NCBI GenBank assembly: GCA_900759015.1
Contig: CAAEUE010000005.1
Coordinates: forward strand, 1-64,000
Reading direction: 5' to 3'
Length of the DNA stretch: 64,000 bases
DNA from: Clostridia bacterium
GTDB lineage: Bacteria > Bacillota > Clostridia > TANB77 > CAG-508
Positions within the stretch are counted from its first letter, which is position 1, and each line of letters begins with the position of its first letter. A program made the translations under genes and the position numbers. Under the pieces are notes generated by a model that worked only from the letters and a program-made list of their open reading frames with translations, was not told the origin of the DNA and made no database searches. Shown here one piece after another: positions 7,699 through 15,729 of this stretch.

Positions 7699-8706
7699 AT
7701 TTTTAACGAAAATAAACAAATTCACACAAAAGAGCTAATAAGAATTACACAAATTCTTGCGATACTATTACTTGCTTTATTTATAGTTATTTTTATAAAG
7801 TATGATTCTTTATTTCAAGTATCTATAAATGGTGAAGTAATTGGATATGTAAAGAATAAGAATGAATTAGAAACAAAAATAAATGAATATATAGAAAGTG
7901 AAGATGAAGGGGTCGCTTTTAGAAATTTAGAAGTAAAAACAGAATATACACCTGCAATTATGAGTAATAAAACTTCAAACGATGAAGAAGTACTAGAAAA
8001 AATTAAAGAGAATATTTCTACAACATACACAGCATATGGAATAACTATAGATGATGACATAAAAACATATGTTGGAACAGAAGAAGAGGCAGATAAGATA
8101 GTATCAGATTTACAAAATGAATATAAAGACAAACTAGTACTTAATATTGGAGTAAAACAGATATTTGGAAAAGAAAAAATAGATACAGTAGAAGAAACTG
8201 TAGCTGTTTCAAAATTAAAAACCGAAAATATAGACTTAAAAGTAGCACAAGTTGAGGAAGAAGCAAAAAAAGCAGAAGAATCTAAAAATGTAGAAAAAGC
8301 AAGCAGTCAAACAACAACTAACAACAAAGTAGTTGTTGCAGTAAGACCAATTTCTGGCGGAAAGATAACATCCAGATTTGGAGAAAGAAGTAGTGTACGT
8401 TCTAGTACACATACAGGATTAGATTTAGCAGCTCCAACAGGAACAACAATTAAAGCTGCTGCTTCTGGAAAAGTCACATTTGCTGGATATAAGGGATCAT
8501 ATGGATATATGATAAAAATTGAATGTGATAATGGTTACGAGATGTGGTATGCTCATTGTAGTAAACTATATGTAAATGCAGGAGTAAGAGTATCTGCTGG
8601 AGATAAAATTGCGGCTGTTGGTTCTACAGGTAATTCGACAGGTTCACATTTACATTTTGAGATTAGAAAAAATGGAAAAGCTTTAAATCCTCAAAAATAT
8701 ATGTAA
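7699..8706 (+). CDS. M23 (LytM-type) endopeptidase, non-canonical or frameshifted start
   Basis: This predicted membrane-anchored cell-wall endopeptidase has a TM helix near residues 16-35, a domain beginning VSINGEVIGYVKNKNELE typical of clostridial M23 proteins, an acidic/Lys linker, and a C-terminal M23 domain with HTGLDLAAPTGT and HLHFEIRKNG zinc motifs. The in-frame ATG at 7960 would remove the helix and half the N-terminal domain, so translation must begin upstream. No ATG, GTG or TTG exists in frame after the stop at 7690-7692. AAAGGAG (7681-7687) points to ATT at 7699, or else one base is extra in the T run 7700-7704 and the GTG at 7689 is used. It precedes an unknown gene by 15 bases. 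Confidence 0.8.
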   Translation: MFNENKQIHTKELIRITQILAILLLALFIVIFIKYDSLFQVSINGEVIGYVKNKNELETKINEYIESEDEGVAFRNLEVKTEYTPAIMSNKTSNDEEVLEKIKENISTTYTAYGITIDDDIKTYVGTEEEADKIVSDLQNEYKDKLVLNIGVKQIFGKEKIDTVEETVAVSKLKTENIDLKVAQVEEEAKKAEESKNVEKASSQTTTNNKVVVAVRPISGGKITSRFGERSSVRSSTHTGLDLAAPTGTTIKAAASGKVTFAGYKGSYGYMIKIECDNGYEMWYAHCSKLYVNAGVRVSAGDKIAAVGSTGNSTGSHLHFEIRKNGKALNPQKYM

Positions 8707-8721
8707 AATACGGAGTGAAAT

Positions 8722-9672
8722 ATGGGAAAAATATTAGATATACGTAATAGTGTAAAAGCAAAAATATATGAACGATTTTCTAAAATAAAAGAGAGAAAAG
8801 AACAAGTTACCAGAAAACGTTTGTCCGCCAAATTAAAATATATGAATGATGATGAACTAGAAGATTATATTATGCTTCAAATAAAAAAGTTACAAAAAAC
8901 TAGTAAAGAAAATAAGAAAGAAGTAAAAACAGCAGTAGTAACAGCAATACAATCTATGGAAGAACCAGAAAAACAATTAGAAGTTACAGCCCAAATAAGT
9001 GATGAATTAACTAAAAGAGATAAAGGCCAAATTATCGAATCAATAGATTCAACAGCGGCTTTATTAGATGAAAATGGTATTGACATAATTAAAGGGTTAG
9101 ACAAAAAACAAAAGATAGATATTGTGGAACGTATTATATCAAATCAAAAAGTAAAAACTGATAAAGTCTCAATAAGTGATATATCAGATGCAGTAGATAA
9201 AATACATTGTTTAGTTAATGATGCCAATGACTTTACATTACTTAAATATATTGGAACTGTTCAAGATAGAATTTCTAGCTTGAAGAGAAGCGGAGATATT
9301 CCAGAATCAACTAAAAAACAAATTAGACAGACACAATTAAAACTTATAAAATTAGCAGCTAAAAAAGTTGTTTGCAATTATAAGAATATAGGATATAGTA
9401 TGAGAATAAGAGAATTTATAAAAGCATCAACTCCTAAAGGTAAAAATTCACAAGAAATGAAAGATATGTTTTTAGAAGCTGTTGCAGTAGAAGGGGACAA
9501 AATAGGTTTAAAAGGTGCTAAAAATATCATAAGAGATTTATTAGAAAAAGAAGAGGAAAGATATAGAGCTGGTGAAATTAAAAAGATTAAAAGAGATTCT
9601 GGCAAAGATGTTGCACAAAAAATAGCGCATTTTGAAATGGAAAATAAGGATGATAATGATGCAAGAAGTTAG
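8722..9672 (+). CDS. Unknown charged helical protein
   Basis: The 316-residue product is very rich in Lys, Glu, Asp and Ile, has no membrane segment or signal peptide, and reads as long amphipathic helices. I recognise no domain. A GGAGTG motif precedes the ATG. It lies 15 bases after the M23 endopeptidase and is probably co-transcribed with it. It ends in a terminator whose stem contains its own stop codon. A cytoplasmic structural or regulatory role linked to the peptidase is possible but unsupported. Confidence 0.7.
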   Translation: MGKILDIRNSVKAKIYERFSKIKERKEQVTRKRLSAKLKYMNDDELEDYIMLQIKKLQKTSKENKKEVKTAVVTAIQSMEEPEKQLEVTAQISDELTKRDKGQIIESIDSTAALLDENGIDIIKGLDKKQKIDIVERIISNQKVKTDKVSISDISDAVDKIHCLVNDANDFTLLKYIGTVQDRISSLKRSGDIPESTKKQIRQTQLKLIKLAAKKVVCNYKNIGYSMRIREFIKASTPKGKNSQEMKDMFLEAVAVEGDKIGLKGAKNIIRDLLEKEEERYRAGEIKKIKRDSGKDVAQKIAHFEMENKDDNDARS

Positions 9673-9695
9673 ATTTTAAACTAGCTTCTTTTTTT
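9664..9695 (+). terminator. Terminator overlapping the stop codon
   Basis: The stem AGAAGTTAG with CTAGCTTCT (one G-U pair) starts in the last codons of the upstream gene and is followed by seven or more T. Confidence 0.75.
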
Positions 9696-9823
9696 GTTGA
9701 GTAAAAAATGCTTGAATATATTAAAGTAACAAGATTAATTTCCTTATGTATTTATAGAGTTTATAATCAACTAGATATTGCGAAAAAAGTAGAAATATAT
9801 ATGGTAAATTACAATAATTTCTA

Positions 9824-9852
9824 TTGACTTTAAAATATGAATAGGATATTAT
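9824..9852 (+). promoter_or_regulatory. Sigma-A promoter of adhE
   Basis: TTGACT (9824-9829), a 17-base spacer and TATTAT (9847-9852) lie 36 bases before the adhE start. I looked for a Rex-type TTGTTAA-N4-TTAACAA operator and did not find one. Confidence 0.65.
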
Positions 9853-9888
9853 TAAAATTGTATGAATATATTTTAAGGAGGCATACTT

Positions 9889-12486
9889 ATGGCTGAAACA
9901 AAGAATGATAGCAATAAAGTAGAAAAAATGATTAATGATTTAGTGGAAAGAGCTAAAAAGGCTTCAAAAGAGTATATGAAACTAAATCAGGAGCAAGTAG
10001 ATAAGATTGTAAAAGCTATGTCTATGGCAGGCTTAGAGCATCATATGGAACTTGCAAAACTTGCAGTTGAAGAAACTGGAAGAGGTATTTACGAAGATAA
10101 AATTATAAAGAATATGTTTGCAACAGATTATATATATAATAATATAAAGAACGAAAAAACAGTTGGTATAATAGAAGAAAATGTAGAAGATGATTATATT
10201 AAAATTGCAGAGCCAATTGGTATAATTGCTGGAGTAACACCAGTAACAAACCCAACATCAACAGTTATGTTTAAATCAATAATTTCTGCAAAAACAAGAA
10301 ATGTAATTATATTTGGATTTCATCCATCAGCACAACAATGTAGTAAAAGAGCTGCAGAAATATTAAGAGATGCTGCAGTAAAAGCAGGAGCTCCAAAAGA
10401 TTGCATTTTATGGATAGAAGAACCATCTTTAGAAGCTACAAATAGATTAATGACACATCCAGATGTTAATTTAATATTAGCAACAGGTGGAACTGGAATG
10501 GTTAAAGCTGCTTATTCATCAGGCAAACCTGCATTAGGTGTAGGACCAGGAAATGTACCATGCTATATAGAAAAATCAGCAAAATTAAAAACATCTGTAA
10601 ATGATTTAGTATTATCTAAATCTTTTGACAATGGAATGATTTGTGCTTCAGAGCAATCTGTATTAGTAGATGAAGCAATTTATAAAGACTTTGAAGATCT
10701 AATGAAAAAAGCTGGATGCTATTTTGTTTCTCCAGAAGAAAAAGAAAAATTAAAAGAAGTAATGTTTAATAAAGAAAAAGGATATGCATTGCAATCAAAA
10801 ATACCAGGACAAAGTCCATATAGTATTGCAAAACAAGCTGGTTTTGAGGTACCAGAAGATACAAAAGTATTAGTGGTATACGAAGAAGGAATTGGTCCAG
10901 ATTATCCATTCTCTAAAGAAAAATTAAGTCCAGTACTTGCATATTATATTGTAAAAAATAGCAAAGAAGGAATTGAAAAAGCAGAAAAATTATTAGAAAA
11001 TGGTGGACTAGGTCATTCAGCAGTAATTCATTCAGAAGATGAAGAAATAATAAAAGAATATGGAAAAAGAGTAAAAGCAAGTAGGATCATTGTAAATCAA
11101 CCATCTTCACAAGGTGGAATTGGTGATATATATAATTCATTTACACCATCATTAACATTAGGTTGTGGTACATTTGGAGGAAACTCTACTACAGATAATG
11201 TATCTGCTAAAAATTTAATAAATGTTAAAAAGATGGGAAGAAGGAGAGTTAATATGCAATGGTTTAAAGTTCCAAAGAAAATATATTTTGAAGCAGGATC
11301 AATAAAATATCTTGAAGATATGAGAGATATTTCTAGAGCCTTTATAGTAACAGATGAATCAATGGTTAAATTTGGGTATGTAGATAAAGTATTATATCAC
11401 TTAAGAAAAAGACAAGATTATGTACATTCTGAAATATTCTTTGATGTAGAACCAGATCCATCATTTGATACAGTTAAAAAAGGTGTAGAAGCAATGAAAA
11501 AATTCGAACCAGATGTAATTATTGCATTAGGTGGAGGTTCAGCAATAGATGCTGCAAAAGGAATGTGGCTATTATATGAAGATCCAGATGTAGATTTAGA
11601 AGGATTAAAATTAAAATTTATGGATATAAGAAAACGTACATACGAAATTCCAGAACTAGGAAAGAAATGCCAAATGGTAGCAATTCCTACAACATCTGGA
11701 ACAGGTTCAGAAGTTACATCATTTGCAGTTATAACAGATAAAGAACAAGGTAAAAAATATCCATTAACAGCATATGAGTTAACACCAAATGTTGCAATAG
11801 TAGATCCTGATTTTGTATCAACACTTCCAAAATCTTTAACAGCAGATACAGGAATGGATGTTTTAACACATGCATTAGAGGCATATGTGTCTAATATGGC
11901 AACAGATTATACAGATGCATTAGCTGAAAAAGCAGCAAAATTAGTATTTGAAAATTTAGAAGAGGCATATAATCATGGAGATAATAAATATGCAAGAGAA
12001 AGAATGCATAATGCAAGTACAATGGCAGGTATGGCATTTTCAAATGCATTTTTAGGAATATGTCACTCTATGGCACATAAATTAGGAGCAAAATTCCATT
12101 TACCACATGGTAGAATTAATGCAATTTTACTACCATATGTTGTAGAATATAATGGAAGTAAACCAACTAAATTTACATCATTCCCTAAATATGAATATTA
12201 TATGGCAGACGAAAAATATGCAAAAATAGCTAAAATGGTTGGATTAAAGGCTGATACAGTAGAAGAGGGAGTACATTCATTAGCAGAAGCTATTAGAAAA
12301 ATGAACAAAGATATAAATATCCCAGCATCATTTAAAGAAGCAGGAGTAGACGAAAAAGAATTTTTAGACAGTGTAGATGAATTAGCAGATAGAGCATTTG
12401 AAGATCAATGTACACCTGCAAATCCAAGACTACCATTAGTAACAGAAATAAAGAAAATCTTATTAGACAGTTATTATGGAAAATAG
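9889..12486 (+). CDS. adhE: Bifunctional acetaldehyde-CoA/alcohol dehydrogenase (AdhE)
   Basis: AdhE reduces acetyl-CoA to acetaldehyde and then to ethanol, regenerating NAD+ in fermentation; it usually assembles into spirosomes. The 865 residues comprise an N-terminal aldehyde dehydrogenase domain (about 1-440; catalytic Cys252 in GMICASEQS) and a C-terminal iron-dependent alcohol dehydrogenase (about 455-865; NAD-binding GGGSAID, metal-site GMDVLTHALEAY and HSMAHKLGAKFHLPHG). The linker GRRRVNMQWFKVPKKIYFE is typical. AAGGAGG precedes the ATG. An RBS-like GAAGGAG sits inside the linker just before an in-frame ATG. The gene is monocistronic. Confidence 0.97.
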   Translation: MAETKNDSNKVEKMINDLVERAKKASKEYMKLNQEQVDKIVKAMSMAGLEHHMELAKLAVEETGRGIYEDKIIKNMFATDYIYNNIKNEKTVGIIEENVEDDYIKIAEPIGIIAGVTPVTNPTSTVMFKSIISAKTRNVIIFGFHPSAQQCSKRAAEILRDAAVKAGAPKDCILWIEEPSLEATNRLMTHPDVNLILATGGTGMVKAAYSSGKPALGVGPGNVPCYIEKSAKLKTSVNDLVLSKSFDNGMICASEQSVLVDEAIYKDFEDLMKKAGCYFVSPEEKEKLKEVMFNKEKGYALQSKIPGQSPYSIAKQAGFEVPEDTKVLVVYEEGIGPDYPFSKEKLSPVLAYYIVKNSKEGIEKAEKLLENGGLGHSAVIHSEDEEIIKEYGKRVKASRIIVNQPSSQGGIGDIYNSFTPSLTLGCGTFGGNSTTDNVSAKNLINVKKMGRRRVNMQWFKVPKKIYFEAGSIKYLEDMRDISRAFIVTDESMVKFGYVDKVLYHLRKRQDYVHSEIFFDVEPDPSFDTVKKGVEAMKKFEPDVIIALGGGSAIDAAKGMWLLYEDPDVDLEGLKLKFMDIRKRTYEIPELGKKCQMVAIPTTSGTGSEVTSFAVITDKEQGKKYPLTAYELTPNVAIVDPDFVSTLPKSLTADTGMDVLTHALEAYVSNMATDYTDALAEKAAKLVFENLEEAYNHGDNKYARERMHNASTMAGMAFSNAFLGICHSMAHKLGAKFHLPHGRINAILLPYVVEYNGSKPTKFTSFPKYEYYMADEKYAKIAKMVGLKADTVEEGVHSLAEAIRKMNKDINIPASFKEAGVDEKEFLDSVDELADRAFEDQCTPANPRLPLVTEIKKILLDSYYGK

Positions 12487-12516
12487 AAATAGAAAAAGAA
12501 AAAGGAAAAAAGAAAA

Positions 12517-12544
12517 GGGAAATGGGGACGTTCCTTAAATCCCT
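12517..12544. repeat. Dispersed GGGGACGTTCC intergenic repeat, copy A
   Basis: The segment contains GGGGACGTTCCTTAAATCCC, flanked by GGGAAAT and CCCT. The same core occurs at 15266-15294, 19343-19373, 31454-31495 and 52470-52567, with a divergent form at 19261-19290. It lies downstream of adhE. Confidence 0.7.
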
Positions 12545-12585
12545 GTATTAACGAAAGCAACTTTTAAAGACTATAACCAAAAAGT

Positions 12586-12623
12586 AAAAACCCTAGCAAT
12601 GTAAAAATTGTTAGGGTTTTTTT
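12586..12623 (+). terminator. adhE terminator
   Basis: The stem AACCCTAGCAAT with ATTGTTAGGGTT (one G-U pair) and a 5-base loop is followed by a T run. Confidence 0.8.
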
Positions 12624-12632
12624 GAAAAGAGA

Positions 12633-13034
12633 TTATTGGTTGCAATCAGTTATTCCTCTGAAGAAGATTAGCATTCCCTCTTCACATTCTTCCACCATTT
12701 CTAGACCTTCTCTTTCGAGAATAGTTTTCATTGTGTCAAAGAGCAGATGATATTTTTTTATTTCATCTGCATTACTATCAAGGCCACTATATGGTAAATT
12801 AGTGTAATAGGAAATTTCTGTGTAATCATCTCCTTCAAGACTACAGTAACTTAAGAGCTCATTTGGTTCTCCTGAATTATTAACTGATGTGTCGGATATT
12901 GAAATATAAATATTTTCATCTAATATCCGATTCCCATCGATAAGGGATATAGCCTTTTCAACAGCTTCACACCATACAGTTAAAGCTCCGTTTGTAATTT
13001 TGTCTATAATTTCTTCTCTCCAAGTTAATATCAT
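12633..13034 (-). CDS. Unknown small acidic protein of atypical composition
   Basis: This 133-residue acidic, soluble protein has no signal peptide, TM helix or motif that I recognise. GAGGAGG lies at good spacing before the ATG at 13034, so it looks translated. Its third codon positions use C and G noticeably more than the surrounding genes, as do the two genes at 44286-45639, which suggests acquisition from elsewhere. A perfect GGGAAATTTCCC palindrome sits in its leader. It converges on adhE. Function unknown. Confidence 0.65.
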   Translation of the reverse strand: MILTWREEIIDKITNGALTVWCEAVEKAISLIDGNRILDENIYISISDTSVNNSGEPNELLSYCSLEGDDYTEISYYTNLPYSGLDSNADEIKKYHLLFDTMKTILEREGLEMVEECEEGMLIFFRGITDCNQ

Positions 13035-13058
13035 AACCTGTCCTCCTCATAAAAGTGT

Positions 13059-13070
13059 GGGAAATTTCCC
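13059..13070. promoter_or_regulatory. Perfect 12-bp palindrome in a gene leader
   Basis: GGGAAATTTCCC lies 25 bases upstream of the start of the minus-strand gene at 12633-13034, between its RBS and a TATAAT-like element near 13105. It could be a repressor operator; nothing identifies the regulator. Confidence 0.35.
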
Positions 13071-13197
13071 AATATTTAATAGTTACTAAAGGTTCACCTA
13101 TTATTATACTATATAGTCAACAAAAAACAAATTATGGAAACTTTAAAAAAGAACTAACATAAAATAATGCTCTGAAAATCCTTACTTAAATAAAGGT

Positions 13198-13229
13198 AAA
13201 AAGCCTAACAGTAAAATGCTAGGCTTTTT
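13198..13229 (-). terminator. aspS terminator
   Basis: The stem AAGCCTA/TAGGCTT with A and T runs on both sides lies 15 bases beyond the aspS stop on the minus strand. Confidence 0.8.
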
Positions 13230-13243
13230 GTGTATCAAAACTA

Positions 13244-15010
13244 TTATTTACTTTTCTCAATTCTAATATGAATATCTCTTAATTGGTCTCTTGAAACATA
13301 TCCAGGAGCTCCCATCATTAAATCTTGAGCTTTACTATTTAATGGGAAAGCTATAACTTCACGAATATTTTCTGCACCAGTAAGAAGCATAATCATTCTA
13401 TCAATTCCAGGAGCTACACCAGCATGTGGGGGAGCACCATATTGGAATGCAGTATATAAAGCGCCAAATCTTTCTTTTACTTGGGCCTTAGTATATCCAG
13501 CAATTTCAAAAGCTTTAAGCATAATATCAATATCATGATTTCTAACTGCTCCTGAAGAAAGTTCTATACCATTACAAACAATATCATATTGATATGCAAC
13601 AACATCTAATGGATCTTTAGTGTTTAAAGCTTCTAAACCACCTTGAGGCATAGAAAATGGGTTGTGACTGAATGCAATATTTCCACGTTCATCTAATTCA
13701 TACATTGGAAAATCAACAATCCAACAGAATTTGAAAATATTTTCATCTATTAAACCTAAACGTTTTCCAAGCTCTGCTCTAATTTCACCAGATAAAGTAT
13801 TAACAACTTTTGGAGTTTCTGCAATAAAGAATAAGCAATCTCCAGGTTTTGAATCTGTTCTTTTTAACATTTCTTCTCTTGCAGTATCTGGTATAAATTT
13901 TGCAATAGGTCCTTGAAATGTACCATCTTCTAAAACACGAAGCCAAGCAAGACCTTTAGCTTTACATTCTTTCATTGCATAATCTGTCATTCCTTCAAAA
14001 AAGCTTCTTGGTTGATCTGCTACATCATGTGCAGCTATTGTTCTAACTAATTTTCCTTTAAAAGCATTTAAAGTTACACTTTCATCTTCGAAAATATCTG
14101 TAACATCAACTATTACTAACGGATTTCTTAAATCTGGTTTGTCAGAACCATATTTAAGCATAGCCTCTTTATATGTTATTCTTGGGAAAGGATATTCTGC
14201 TACTTTCTTATCAGAAAATTTAGTAAAAGTATTATAAATTACTGGTTCGATAACAGAAAATACATCTTCTTGTGTTGCATAACTCATTTCCATATCTAAT
14301 TGATAAAATTCACCAGGAGCACGGTCAGCTCTTGCATCTTCATCTCTAAAACAAGGTGCAATTTGGAAATATTTATCAAAACCAGAAACCATTAATAATT
14401 GTTTAAATTGTTGTGGTGCTTGTGGAAGGGCATAGAATCTTCCTTCATGTAATCTACTTGGTACTAAATAATCACGTGCACCTTCTGGAGAAGAACTTGT
14501 AAGTATTGGTGTTTGAACTTCTAAAAAGTCACGTTTTATCATTTCTTCTCTTAAAAATTGGATAACTTTACTACGTAAAATAATATTTGATTTTAATTTA
14601 TCATTTCTTAAATCTAAATAACGGTATTTTAATCTTAAATCTTCTCTAACTTCTTGATCTGTATTTACCTCAAATGGCAAATCTGCAGTTCTTTTTCCTA
14701 AAATTTGAATATCATTAATATAAATTTCTACAAGACCTGTTTTGATTTTTTCATTTATTGTGTCTTCACTTCTTTTTCTAACTATACCTTCCACAGATAC
14801 AGAAGATTCGATAGGAATATGTGATGCAAAATCTACAATATTAGATTCGGCAGAAGTTACAACTTGTGTAATTCCATACATATCACGAATATCTAAGAAT
14901 ACAAGACCTCCTAAGTCACGAATTGTTTGCACAAATCCTGCAATTTTAACTTTTTTTCCAACATCCTCTAAAGTGATGTCTCCACATGTGTGTGTTCTGT
15001 ACTTTTCCAT
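13244..15010 (-). CDS. aspS: Aspartyl-tRNA synthetase (AspRS)
   Basis: AspRS is a class II synthetase that charges tRNA-Asp and, in species without AsnRS, also tRNA-Asn. The 588 residues include the N-terminal OB fold (RDLGGLVFLDIRD), the class II core (EVQTPILTSSSPEGARDYL, FRDEDARADR), a GAD insertion and motif 3 (GVAPGIDRMIMLL), so it is the bacterial long form. AGGAGG precedes the ATG at 15010. A T-box leader controls it. gatC and gatAB are transcribed divergently from the same intergenic region, consistent with the indirect Asp-to-Asn pathway. Whether this enzyme is non-discriminating cannot be decided from sequence here. Confidence 0.96.
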   Translation of the reverse strand: MEKYRTHTCGDITLEDVGKKVKIAGFVQTIRDLGGLVFLDIRDMYGITQVVTSAESNIVDFASHIPIESSVSVEGIVRKRSEDTINEKIKTGLVEIYINDIQILGKRTADLPFEVNTDQEVREDLRLKYRYLDLRNDKLKSNIILRSKVIQFLREEMIKRDFLEVQTPILTSSSPEGARDYLVPSRLHEGRFYALPQAPQQFKQLLMVSGFDKYFQIAPCFRDEDARADRAPGEFYQLDMEMSYATQEDVFSVIEPVIYNTFTKFSDKKVAEYPFPRITYKEAMLKYGSDKPDLRNPLVIVDVTDIFEDESVTLNAFKGKLVRTIAAHDVADQPRSFFEGMTDYAMKECKAKGLAWLRVLEDGTFQGPIAKFIPDTAREEMLKRTDSKPGDCLFFIAETPKVVNTLSGEIRAELGKRLGLIDENIFKFCWIVDFPMYELDERGNIAFSHNPFSMPQGGLEALNTKDPLDVVAYQYDIVCNGIELSSGAVRNHDIDIMLKAFEIAGYTKAQVKERFGALYTAFQYGAPPHAGVAPGIDRMIMLLTGAENIREVIAFPLNSKAQDLMMGAPGYVSRDQLRDIHIRIEKSK

Positions 15011-15042
15011 AATAAACCTCCTAAATCTTAATGATAGGCATC

Positions 15043-15260
15043 AAAAAATCCCTATCATATTTTTTAATATGATAGGGACGAAATAACTTTCCGCGGTGCC
15101 ACCCTATATTGAAAACTTGGTTTATAATAGTTTTCCACTCAATTTATTAACTTGTATGATAAAAACAATGTGTTATTCAATTGCGTTTTTCTAAAAGGGC
15201 TTCCAGCCTCTAGACCCTTACTCTCTATTAGTAACTTGCAAAAGCTCGTCATTGTTTAAT
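15043..15260 (-). promoter_or_regulatory. T-box riboswitch leader of aspS
   Basis: Read on the minus strand, the leader has the T-box sequence AGGGTGGCACCGCGG (15105-15091) and a terminator hairpin (15078-15049) followed by a T run (15048-15043). Stem I is closed by AAACAATG (15257-15250) and CATTGTTT (15170-15163), with an apical GGCTGGAAGCC. On the 3' side of the specifier loop I read GAA-T-AAC-A (15178-15171), placing the specifier at AAC (15174-15172), an Asn codon; GAC occurs only on the 5' side of the stem. The T-box and terminator are certain, and the specifier is a manual folding judgement. Confidence 0.92.
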
Positions 15261-15265
15261 AAAGA

Positions 15266-15294
15266 GGGATTCTAGGAACGTCCCTAAAATCCCT
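15266..15294. repeat. Dispersed repeat, copy B
   Basis: GGGATTCTAGGAACGTCCCT continuing to AAAATCCCT is the inverted form of the GGGGACGTTCC element. It lies between the aspS -10 box and T-box stem I, so it forms the very 5' end of the aspS transcript. Confidence 0.65.
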
Positions 15295-15302
15295 ATAGAA
15301 AT

Positions 15303-15331
15303 ATTTTACATAGTATTTGCTAATTTGTCAA
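15303..15331 (-). promoter_or_regulatory. Sigma-A promoter of the aspS T-box transcript
   Basis: On the minus strand, TTGACA (15331-15326) and TAAAAT (15308-15303) are separated by 17 bases. Confidence 0.75.
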
Positions 15332-15360
15332 CATTTATGCATAAAAATTTTATGGTAAAC

Positions 15361-15390
15361 TTGACTTTTGAAAATAAATGAATATATAAT
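15361..15390 (+). promoter_or_regulatory. Sigma-A promoter of the gatC-gatA-gatB operon
   Basis: TTGACT (15361-15366) and TATAAT (15385-15390) are 18 bases apart and lie back to back with the aspS promoter. The -10 box shows that the in-frame ATG at 15393 cannot be the gatC start. Confidence 0.75.
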
Positions 15391-15422
15391 AAATGGCATA
15401 TAAAACGCAAGGAGATGAGTTT

Positions 15423-15719
15423 ATGAGCGAAAATAAGGTAAGTAAAGAAGAATTATTACACATTGCAAAATTAGCAGATTTAAAGCTTAAAGAAGAAGAA
15501 ACAGAAAAATATTTAGAAAATTTACAAGAAATTTTAAATTTTGCAGATGTAATAAATAATGCTGATGTAAGTAATTTAGATATTACAATAGGTGCGTATG
15601 AAAATAAAAATGTATTTAGAAAAGATGAAGTAAAAGAATTTGGTAATTTAGGTGAGTTACTTCAAAATGCACCAGAAAAAGAACAAAATATGTTTAAAAT
15701 TCCAAAGGTTATAAATTAA
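15423..15719 (+). CDS. gatC: Asp-tRNA(Asn)/Glu-tRNA(Gln) amidotransferase subunit C
   Basis: GatC is the small chaperone-like subunit that wraps and stabilises the GatA-GatB complex. The 98 residues include VSKEELLHIAKLADLKL at the N-terminus, the conserved LNFADVINNADVSNLD region and a C-terminal FKIPKVIN (canonical F.VP.V). AAGGAG places the start at the ATG at 15423; an in-frame ATG at 15393 lies two bases after the -10 box and is ruled out. gatC is first in an operon with a nucleotidase-like gene, gatA and gatB, opposite aspS. Confidence 0.93.
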   Translation: MSENKVSKEELLHIAKLADLKLKEEETEKYLENLQEILNFADVINNADVSNLDITIGAYENKNVFRKDEVKEFGNLGELLQNAPEKEQNMFKIPKVIN

Positions 15720-15729
15720 AGGAAAAGCT

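Noticed and set aside
9700..9823. Rex operator search upstream of adhE
   Set aside because: No TTGTTAA-N4-TTAACAA-like palindrome was found near the promoter.
15393..15422. Upstream ATG for gatC
   Set aside because: It begins two bases after the -10 box, so it would not be on the transcript; the ATG at 15423 has AAGGAG.
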